Notes under the pieces: generated by a model
What the model saw: the letters and a program-made list of their open reading frames with translations, nothing else
The model's database searches: none
Told to the model about the DNA's origin: nothing
Translations under genes and position numbers: made by a program
From: Clusia tigrina
Taxonomy: Eukaryota; Arthropoda; Insecta; Diptera; Clusiidae
Length of the DNA: 64,000 nucleotides
Reading direction: 5' to 3'
Assembly: GCA_920105625.2 (NCBI GenBank)
Contig: OV050032.1
Coordinates: 21,619,981-21,683,980, forward strand
In this document: positions 56,441-64,000 of the stretch, piece by piece
How positions within the stretch are numbered: the first letter of the stretch is position 1
Layout: each line of letters begins with the position of its first letter

Positions 56441-57554
56441 GCCCATATTTTTTGTACGGCACCATAACGAAGGAATTTAATCCTAGAAAATAGAGGGGAC
56501 CAGGATAATATAAACAGCTGCGAGTACCTGATATAGCAATGAAAAATTGGGTACGATATTGTGCTTCATCTAACAGGAGCTCATCGTGGTGTGATTAAAA
56601 TGATCGGGGTGAAATCCCATAGTGACTAGTTTGCTGACCAATAATTTTTTAAATTAATAATAATTATTATCATTAATTAATATCAATCAATTTATACGGC
56701 ACGGTAGCCATGTTGAAGGTCCGTGGCCGCTGTTTTTTGGGAAATGTATTTTTAAACCCATCTGCATATATCACTGAGTTTGATTTTAGGAGAGTCGTTA
56801 AGTTTGTCGACAGTTTGCCTTTGTGCACTGCACGGGCCAATTGGATATTACAATGATTCTCCATAGACTGGAATGACTGAACAAATACATTTAAACCACG
56901 ATTATTTGCAGTAGGAACGAATTTATGTTAAGTAGTTTACAACATTTCATCATCACCCTGCTTCCGAAACACACTTCTGTGGCTCATGAGTTGCTCAGCT
57001 GCCGGGGTCGTGCGCTTGCGAGTCAATTTAGACAACTCACAATAATAACAACAATTTATCACAATTTTCACAATTTTCTGCAGCAGCGACCACAGAGTCA
57101 CCAGAGGCAACAGCAGAGTCGAGCACGGAAACTAACAGACTTTAAGTAGCATGCCTACAATTTTTGTCAAATTTATTAAACACTCATATTAATCAAGCCG
57201 TCGAGAGAGGTGTGAGGTGGTAATTTAACATTTAACGTAATAAACAGTCATGGCTTCGCTGGCTGTCATTGCAGTTGTTGTTTGTAGTTGTTGTTGTTGT
57301 TGTTGTTGTCGTCGTTGTGTTTGTTATTTGAGTTGACTGCAGCGAAGCAGCCGTACACGAGCTGTGCAAGCAATTGAGTGGCATTAATGCATGAAACAAA
57401 TCAATTAAAGGTGCTTAGCGCAGATTTCCTTCATTTGCAAACAAAAGACTTAAGCAGCGAACTCGCGCGCCGCTTGTAGCGGAGCGAGCCACAAAAACAA
57501 ACACAATTCATTTATGATGTTAATTTTTCGTTTTCTTGCTTCTTGTTGTTGCAG
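56441..57554. other. Non-coding upstream of exon 57555
   Basis: Contains a GTTGTTGTT tract (about 57271-57318) and ends in the pyrimidine-rich acceptor TTCTTGTTGTTGCAG. ATGs at 57514 and 57517 are out of frame with the downstream exon and run into a stop, so they are not its start. Confidence 0.55.
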
Positions 57555-57751
57555 CTTTCACACGAAATCTACTTGCTAGTCACTTGCCTCATCACAATCA
57601 GCGCCGCGATACGCGTCGATTGGAATACCAATAAAGGACCGATAGTGCCGCCCAGGCCGCGCACAACGGTGCGTCCACTGCCGCCGTATCGTCAGCCGGC
57701 GCCCGTTTGGGAGGATCAAAGCAACGACATACCCAATCCGAATCCGTACAT
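57555..57751 (+). CDS. Secreted Pro/Tyr/Gln-rich protein, signal-peptide exon
   Basis: I do not recognise the family. The acceptor GTTGTTGCAG precedes CTT; the donor is CAT|GTAAGT after 57751 (phase 2). Joined to the candidate Met at 30617, the start reads MLSHEIYLLVTCLITISAA, a typical secretion signal with likely cleavage before IRVDW. Residues 25-66 are Pro/Arg-rich (GPIVPPRPRTTVRPLPPY, PNPNPY). With the next two exons the full product is about 299 residues. No catalytic motif is seen. Composition suggests an extracellular matrix or cuticle-associated structural protein, which is inference only. Codon use is G+C-rich compared with the surroundings, as expected for a real exon. Exon calls rest on phase-consistent consensus splice sites. 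Confidence 0.8.
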
Positions 57752-57843
57752 GTAAGTGGTGTGATTGAAACATAATCTTATTCTGTCTGCTCCGCAAGTG
57801 GGAGAACAAATTAATGGCTATTTTTTGTTGTTTGCCGTTTCAG

Positions 57844-58243
57844 TTACATTTTGCCACCGCCCTCACGTCCACGACCTGCCACCAATAATTATCTAACCTC
57901 TGACCGGCGACCGGTGACGCAAGCGAACTACAACAGCTACAATTATGGGCACATAATTTCCCCCAGCGCAGCGAATTCGTATCTACAGAACGGGAACTCC
58001 AATTCCGTCGCTGGCCTGTCGCCGCGCTACGTGCCGAATGTGGGCTTCAAATATGCGGCCGTGGTGCCCAGTCCCGGCTCGAAACCTACAAAGTATGCCA
58101 CCACTGCAGCCACAGCCACTTCCGTCAATGGGCTGCTGGACGCTTACTACTTTGGCGTTGGCGATAAGTTGCAGGGCAAATTCAATGCGAAAACGAAAAA
58201 ATACAAAGCATATGAGAAGGTCAAATATGTGCCGTACAGCTAT
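57844..58243 (+). CDS. Secreted Pro/Tyr/Gln-rich protein, middle exon
   Basis: The 92-bp intron 57752-57843 ends TTGCCGTTTCAG. The exon completes a split Ile codon and encodes residues 67-200. It starts YILPPPSRPRPATNNYL, runs through a Tyr/Asn/Ser-rich part (QANYNSYNYGHIISP, LSPRYVPNVGFKYAAVVP) and an Ala/Thr stretch (YATTAATATSVNGLLDAYYF), and ends Lys/Tyr-rich (KTKKYKAYEKVKYVPYSY). The donor TAT|GTAAGAG is in phase 0. Reading through this donor gives an alternative end. Confidence 0.85.
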
Positions 58244-58273
58244 GTAAGAGTATATAATAATCGTTACTTTTAA
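58244..58273 (+). CDS. Alternative C-terminus by intron read-through
   Basis: If the donor at 58244 is not used, the frame continues for nine residues, VRVYNNRYF, to TAA at 58271-58273. That gives a 209-residue isoform. AATAAA at 58379-58384 followed by a T/GT-rich stretch could polyadenylate it. The Tyr/Asn-rich tail matches the composition of the exon. Confidence 0.5.
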   Translation, partial: VRVYNNRYF

Positions 58274-58378
58274 AGGCTTCGCCGCATGCTTAACTACAGC
58301 CGACTTTCGTGTGGGAGGAAGCACGCTGTAGCCAGTTTTTTATATTTTTGATTAGCTGTAGTCAAAAGAAATTTTCTA

Positions 58379-58384
58379 AATAAA
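58379..58384 (+). terminator. Candidate intronic poly(A) signal
   Basis: AATAAA, 106 bp past the read-through stop, followed by GCCATTTTATTTTTTGTTGT, a plausible downstream U/GU-rich element. Confidence 0.45.
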
Positions 58385-58660
58385 GCCATTTTATTTTTTG
58401 TTGTTACAAACATTTCAACATCTACACACACACACACACAAGCCCACACGACCAAATTCACGCACACATACTCCACATGCACATCAACACATGCACACAC
58501 ACACTAACGTAATTTGCCACATGCAAGCACCTGCCTAGCTTTGTCCTGTCGCTTCCCCTATGTAAAAGCAAACTGCAATTAACAGCGCTCGCCCCGGCCC
58601 ACACAACACAATCACCGTTTGCATACCAGCCTCCATAAATCTCACACACTCTCATTGCAG

Positions 58661-58960
58661 CCAACACCCTTTGAATATGCACAGCCCGACGAACAGCCCG
58701 ACGCACAGACCTACATGCTCACCTATGATCGCCAGGAGTTGTTGAGCACACAACAGCTGCCGCTGCAACAATCACCGCCAACGTTCCACCAAGCAGCCGA
58801 GGCCACCACAACAGCGGTAGAAGAGTTGCAACAGCCCCAGCAGCAAGATCCAGAAGAGCACCAGCAAAAACTCACGCCCGGCAAGGCCACGGCCGAGAAG
58901 TCCTCCATAAAGGCGCATCAAAAGTCGAGATCTGGTGTCTCGCCAAATGACATATTTTAG
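58661..58960 (+). CDS. Secreted Pro/Tyr/Gln-rich protein, last exon
   Basis: The acceptor CTCTCATTGCAG precedes CCA in phase 0, matching the donor at 58244 (417-bp intron). Encodes residues 201-299: PTPFEYAQPDEQPDAQTYM, a Gln-rich segment (STQQLPLQQSPPTFHQ, QQPQQQDPEEHQQK), and a basic end (KSSIKAHQKSRSG), stopping at TAG 58958-58960 after SPNDIF. The Gln-rich part is low-complexity and presumably disordered. Confidence 0.8.
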   Translation, partial: PTPFEYAQPDEQPDAQTYMLTYDRQELLSTQQLPLQQSPPTFHQAAEATTTAVEELQQPQQQDPEEHQQKLTPGKATAEKSSIKAHQKSRSGVSPNDIF

Positions 58961-59670
58961 TGGCGCCTGCAGTAGTGTTGGCGTGACGGTCAGAAGCATT
59001 TAGATACGTACCTCAGCTCAGTTCTAGACCACATGTTTTGTACTACCGTTCATCTAACTTCTCGCTCCCTCTGCCTCTCTCTCCCTCTCTCTCTTGATCC
59101 TGTTAAATTGTGCTTACAAAGCGCGCAACGAAAGCTGCCGGAATCGAGGGCGGCGCATACATATACCAGCATGACCTTTCCCTCCTTTCCCAAAGGCACG
59201 CCACAATTCTAGTATCTTAAGTTAATAAGAGCCGAAAAATTTTTGTTTTTGTATTTTTATTTTTTTCTTTTGCCATATTATTATTGGTAAAAGCAGCCGT
59301 ACAGAAAATTCGACATCCACTAAATATTATTGAAATGATTTGAAGGCGTACAGTAGCACCTCGGTATGCGTGGCCTCGTCATTGTACGCTTTGCTAGCCG
59401 TGCGGGTCGGATCGTCGATGTCAATGCTCGGTTGAAAGCGGTACACGTGGACTTTTCTTATGGTAGAGCGAAGTGATGTGATGAGTCTCTATATAATGTT
59501 CTGCTAAGCGTTGCCACTTATATCGAGTTACTACTGTAGGCAAAACTTAATTGTATTAAATGTAAATACGTGTAAGAATCTACAAAAAAATAAAAGAAGA
59601 ATTATTATTGTTATTATAATTTTTGCTTTTTTATGTAAATACGAGTATGAAAATCAACTAAATAAACAGT
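58961..59670 (+). other. 3' UTR of the secreted-protein gene
   Basis: Non-coding sequence after the stop with AATAAA at 59589-59594 and again at 59661-59666. Either could end the transcript. Contains a CTCTCTCTCCCTCTC tract near 59060-59095. Confidence 0.55.
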
Positions 59671-60119
59671 TTTAAATTTAAAAGTGAACATCATTGAATT
59701 TTTTGCTCAGTTTTGACAAACCAGATTCGAACAGTGGGAGAGGCATGATATGCGAATGGCTCCCTATTGGCAGTGGAGCTAACTTCTGTATAAAGACATT
59801 ACAGCAACACTGTAGAAGCTTAGTGGGTAAAATGTCGTAAAGTCTATAAAAATGTTGGTTTATAAGACCTCTGGACTAGTTGGGTTAATGGTGATTTAAA
59901 ATTTATTGAGCTCGAAGCATTGTAAGCAAAAAAAAATACAGATTTATAGACATGTAACAGAACCGGAGGAAGCTTGTATAGAGAACAAATGATCTTTTGC
60001 ACATCGATGTGGCCGTGCATCACCATTCTAGCTCGACTCACACCAATTTGGACTGCACAAATTCCATTTTATTTTGAGGCAAACAATTACGTAAACTGTT
60101 CAATATTCATAGCTAAACA

Positions 60120-60470
60120 TGAATAACAGTTAAATGCTACAAGTCAAAAGTTACAAGTTAAGTCCGTAGAGGAAGGCTATAAGTGGCAAGTCATTATTGT
60201 AAAGTCAACAGTGACTAGTTATAAATCAAAAGTCATTAGTGAGATAGGTCGATAGGTAGTTAGAAGTGGCACCTCACTAGTGACAACTCGTTTGTGACAA
60301 GTCATTAATAATCTATCAATATTGAATAGTAAAGAGTCATAAGTGTCACATTATTAGTGTAACGTCATTGGTGATGTGTCTTTAATGATAGGTCATTAGT
60401 GATAGATCGTCAGTGATAAGTCATAAATGAGAAGTCATTAATGAAAAGTCTCATAAACAATGATTAATGA
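60120..60470. repeat. Degenerate minisatellite of AAGTCATTAGTGA-like units
   Basis: Recurring AAGTCATTAGTGA, AGGTCATTAGTGAT, AAGTCATAAATGAG and AAGTCATTAATGA words at about 14-15-bp spacing in the best part (60380-60450), decaying leftwards. Non-coding. Confidence 0.7.
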
Positions 60471-60519
60471 ATGATGTTCTCTTGTTTTCGCTAGTGGACT
60501 TAGTACTCCAATGTGTTGG

Positions 60520-61040
60520 AAAGACCTCGAAAGCAGCCTTTTGCTCTTTTTTTTCCTAGATTGGCAATCTTCAAAAAGACACCGGCTGCATTGCGACACC
60601 AATAGTGTGGAATTCCTAACGAATTAAAACCACCTCCATCGTGGCCTGCTTCCGCGGGACCAACGCAAGGTTTTCTTTCACGGGGGTTAGTACGGTCAGC
60701 GGACCCCTTCTAGCTATTTTCCGATGACTGTCTTCGCCACTCCAAGTGGCGGAGATCTTTCATAATGGCGGCGGTGGTGTCACACTCCGCAGCCCATTTC
60801 TCCGGGGTCTCAAGCATGTGCTGAACTACGTTGTCGAGCACCACGGGCTCTCTACACATCCTGTAGTGCCATTTCTAGCTCTTTTATACCGTGGGCAATA
60901 TATGAAGGCATGTCTGACATCCTCAGAAGTATCTGTGTACGAGTACTTGAACAGTTTGCGAAGCAAGAGGATTCATCTAAGTAGCATCTGTGCCTAAAAG
61001 CCTCCATGCCCTGTCAGAAGTTGCGTGACGTGATAATTCA
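60520..61040 (-). pseudogene. R1/LOA-like LINE 3' remnant
   Basis: The minus strand from about 61030 reads QLLTGHGGF, stop, AQMLLR, the usual zinc-knuckle lead-in of R1/LOA-clade enzymes. It continues DTSEDVRHAFIYCPRYKRAR (the C-terminal half of the CCHC-like knuckle) and, after a frameshift, LDNVVQHMLETPEKWAAECD and AIMKDLRHLEWRRQSS, the typical end of such proteins. Stops and frameshifts make it dead. It is a different clade from the jockey-type LINEs elsewhere in the window. Confidence 0.75.
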
Positions 61041-61615
61041 CGCTGAATATATATATGCTTATATATGTGGGCTGGTTTTGAGCCGACAACGAGTGTCTGT
61101 CGTGAGTGAGTTCATTTGGAAGGAGAAGCGATTAAAGTGTTATTGAAGTAAAATTGAAAGTGTTTTAACTCGATGGTAAATTGAACATTGTTAAATGCTG
61201 GTTTTAAATTGAAATACTTTACAACAAAATTATATATAAATCTCTTGACACAATCCAGTGATCGAACTATGTAGCAAAAACATGTTATATAATTATATAG
61301 ATTCGCTCTGGATAAACTCCATACAGGAGTAGTCAAAGCAGGTGAAATATGGGTCGCAGTGGCAAACAAGAATGTTTTCTGTGCAAAAGAGTATTCATAT
61401 CAATAAATCGAAATTGGTGAACTAGGTCGTTAGGTTAACGAATACTCGTAGTTTCTGGAAAAACACTCCATTGACTTCATATCTGGAGTTTAATGGATTA
61501 CAATCCAAATGGTGAATGTTTGTTATATGATTTGACTTAATTTCCAGCCAATAGGGTAAGTGCATTTTTAGCAGCAATTGGTTATTGGAATAGCAAAATG
61601 TATTTGTCCACAATA

Positions 61616-61652
61616 ACAACAACAATAACAACAACAACAACAACAACAACTC
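61616..61652. repeat. (CAA)n microsatellite
   Basis: ACAACAACAATAACAACAAC-type trinucleotide tract, interrupted once by AAT. Confidence 0.9.
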
Positions 61653-63396
61653 CAACTGTGCAACAAAATACTTGAGTAACGAACGTGCTAAATTGACACT
61701 GCTGTGCACTTTTTCTGTTGCAATTATTGTCAAATGAATGCATGCCAGCGCTAATATGGCATTGTAGTATGAAATATATTTGCACAATACGCCAAAGTCA
61801 ACACTATCGCGAACGCCACCAACACCACAAACGACAACAACACCAACCACAGCAGGCAGAAAGCACAGGAAAAAGGTGGTAAGAAAAATCAAATTGGCGG
61901 TAAGAAAAACCTAAGCATGCCACACGCTGCTGGCATGCCATACAAATCATTTAAAGTTGGTGGTGGTAAAATACACGCTAATAGACACAATTAAAAGTAT
62001 TTGTACACCAGCGCCAAAAAGTTCGTACTTAACGTTAGGCTAAACACATTCAGAGTTGGCAAATTCCTGTACATATTTCTAAGTGAAATGCTTCTGTGTG
62101 TGGAAAATATAGAATATTCAATATATCTGTTTATATATGTATATTATGTGACGATATTGAACTTAAATTTTTATTAGTTTATAATTAAATTATAATTATA
62201 TAAATTAATAATTCATTTACAAATATCAGAAAAAGAAATAGAAAAATTTCAATTGAATTACTTCCAGGTTTGCATCTTTTCAGAATGCAATTGGCAATTC
62301 TCCAACCTCCCAGTACACACCTTAAAATATACTGAAATAAAACTATAAAATGTCATGCCTACACGACAGTAGGAACCATCATTATGCAGTTGGATATGTC
62401 TCTAGTATGAAGCTCGTATAAGAGCGCGGTTATTTCTATGGGACAGTTATAAGAATCGGTGCTCTTTTAGTGTCGTTGTATAAACATGTAGAATACGACA
62501 TTTTTTATTTTCACTACCCATTTGTACCACTCTTCAGTATTTTATAGAAAGGTATTTTTCATTTACATTTTCTACATGGTATTTTACAATGTGTACAATA
62601 CATTTGCCATTTTCTACTTGTATTTATTTTGACCTTCAAATCTTGTATATTTTCATTAATTGCCATTGTTAAAATTTTTTTACATTTTCTACATGGTATA
62701 TCATATTTGCTTTGCACAAATTTTACTCATGTAGAGAATGTTGGAATTTACCAAAGTCGACACTTTTCCGCCTACTTTTTGTATAATCCAATTGCGAAGT
62801 TTCTAAACTAATTATCCGACAATGGTTTCATTTAAAGGTAATTCATAACAGTTTGCTTGGGTGTAAGCCCAAGTCTGGGGCGGCATTGAACTTTGTGTTT
62901 ATTGACACTGTTATTTGCAATTCCTGCTGAAAATATAATGTGGCTTCGCTTAATTAAAATGCGCTGCGTTCTGCGCTTTATGGTCACTGACTTAGTTTCC
63001 TCTCCTTCTGTGCTGCCTCTCATTACGTTGTCATTCTTATTCGCGGCGTTAATGTTGTTGAGTAAAAAAAGAAAAATTAATAAAAAACGCAATTTATAGG
63101 TTTTATTGTACGCATATGAAATGTGTATTTGCGTGAAATATTTTATTTGAAAAACCCCAGCCACATTTCAATACTTTCCCACACATATCAAAAGCGAGAG
63201 CGACAGCGGGGCCAAAACTGTGCACCGCACACTGAACCCCGCCTAAAGAGGCACATAAATTACGCCAGTAATCGATAAGCGACGAATGCTAATTGATCGG
63301 GCCTTTCGAGGACCTGTTCGAATGTGTTCAGTTAAGCATTTGCGCTTAACTGTGTGCAGCATTTTTCTGCGTTATGCAAATTGTGCGCGTATTCAA
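61653..63396. other. Non-coding between convergent genes
   Basis: No supported exon. A 21-bp exact direct repeat (TTTACATTTTCTACATGGTAT) occurs at 62562-62582 and 62679-62699. Confidence 0.5.
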
Positions 63397-63397
63397 A

Positions 63398-63403
63398 TTT
63401 ATT
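63398..63403 (-). terminator. Candidate poly(A) signal of the cuticle gene
   Basis: TTTATT on the plus strand is AATAAA on the minus strand, about 120 bp past the stop codon of the cuticle-protein exon. Confidence 0.5.
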
Positions 63404-63524
63404 CGTACTCGTATTTATAACAAATTTCGAATTCGTTTTTAAAAATATCCTTAATTATAATTGCAAGCATACAAAGTTAAAGTTAAACCTTTCGGCCTGG
63501 AATGTTGTTGGACGGCATGAGCCT

Positions 63525-63806
63525 CTATATGACAAATGCCACTGGCTGTGCATGGCGCACGGGCATCTTGGGTTGATTCCTGCTCAGCTGGAACAGCTGA
63601 TGCGTGCGGCTGGCGGCAGTGCGCGTGCGCACCACCGTGCGAAAGCCCTTGTTGCCGTCGACCTCGTAGCGTACGTTGCGCACATAGCCGCCGGGCTCCA
63701 GCAGCCCGTACTGGCCGCTCACCTGCGAGCCGCGTCGCTCCTCGCTGTGGCTCAAGTGCACATTCGAGCCGGCATGATCGATGTAATAGCGAAAGGAGTA
63801 GTTGAT
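63525..63806 (-). CDS. Rebers-Riddiford cuticle protein, last exon (partial gene)
   Basis: Chitin-binding structural protein of the exoskeleton (chitin_bind_4 / R&R consensus family). The minus-strand acceptor CTCTCCTCAG precedes ATC at 63806, and the frame runs 93 residues to TAG at 63525-63527. It starts [18 protein letters not shown] and includes [15 protein letters not shown], then the R&R core [17 protein letters not shown] at residues 39-55, with the aromatic and Gly-Phe positions that contact chitin. A basic tail ends PVAFVI. The signal peptide and first exon must lie beyond 64000. G+C-rich codon use contrasts with flanking DNA. The family is secure; the RR-1/RR-2 subclass and ortholog name are not assigned. 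Frames on the opposite strand here are shadows. Confidence 0.93.
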   Translation of the reverse strand: MNYSFRYYIDHAGSNVHLSHSEERRGSQVSGQYGLLEPGGYVRNVRYEVDGNKGFRTVVRTRTAASRTHQLFQLSRNQPKMPVRHAQPVAFVI

Positions 63807-64000
63807 CTGAGGAGAGTGAGCAAAACAAATAAAATCCTATATAAGTAAATCATCAATTTTGGTTCTATATGCGAATGACGCTTTCACACCTGTAACGCTT
63901 AATTTAAGTTTGGATGTGTATTTTTGTAGGTTATTCGTAATGAACAGCAACTCAGTGTGAGGCAACGTTTGGCTGGTGGACCTTGTGATATGTTCGGAAG

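Larger units (their letters stand above)
30620..57554 (+). other. Probable giant first intron (inferred)
   Basis: If the start exon at 30617 is right, this is an intron of about 26.9 kb, ending in a pyrimidine-rich TTCTTGCTTCTTGTTGTTGCAG acceptor region. It holds a mariner, four jockey-type LINE loci, SINEs, microsatellites and no other convincing exon. Confidence 0.4.

Noticed and set aside
57514..57575. ATGATG upstream of exon 57555 as its start
   Set aside because: Out of frame with the exon and soon reaches a stop.
63536..63848. Plus-strand frames over the cuticle exon
   Set aside because: Shadows of the G+C-rich minus-strand exon, which has the clear R&R motif.

Overview
The window is A+T-rich, intron-rich insect DNA. 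Mariner elements, jockey-type LINE remnants, a Rebers-Riddiford cuticle exon and fly-like splice signals point to a higher dipteran. A tephritid fruit fly is my best guess, but no diagnostic gene proves it. Almost all of the 64 kb is non-coding, and most open frames are chance or repeat-driven.

Genes. (1) A plus-strand gene occupies the right part. Three exons (57555-57751, 57844-58243, 58661-58960) join in one frame and encode a secreted Pro/Tyr/Gln-rich protein that I do not recognise. The first of them opens in phase 0 directly on a signal peptide without a Met. A matching start exon, an ATG followed at once by GTGAGT, is visible at 30617, which would make the first intron about 27 kb and full of transposons. 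An alternative short 3' end lies inside the second intron of the three-exon block. (2) On the minus strand at 63525-63806 is the last exon of a Rebers-Riddiford (chitin_bind_4) cuticle protein. Its earlier exons lie beyond the right edge. The two genes converge.

Mobile DNA, left to right: a tRNA-related SINE family (8 loci, several with clear target-site duplications, one with a six-fold internal expansion); a jockey-clade LINE fragment (15.35-16.33 kb) interrupted by an 84-bp piggyBac-type MITE whose empty site can be read from the sister LINE copy at 33.1-33.8 kb; a 22-bp satellite with a 154-bp higher-order repeat (24.6-25.5 kb) next to an internally deleted mariner (25514-26485); a second, different deleted mariner (31608-32550); four more jockey-type fragments or tails (43.4-45.0, 47.7-48.0, 52.6-52.95, 55.5-56.4 kb); and an R1/LOA-like LINE tail (60.5-61.0 kb). 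Nested insertions give relative ages.

The remaining sequence holds microsatellites, short inverted repeats and a dispersed octamer, TACGAGTA/TACTCGTA. By hand I count 34 copies, far above a simple composition expectation. No prokaryotic features, CRISPR arrays, rRNA or functional tRNA genes are seen.
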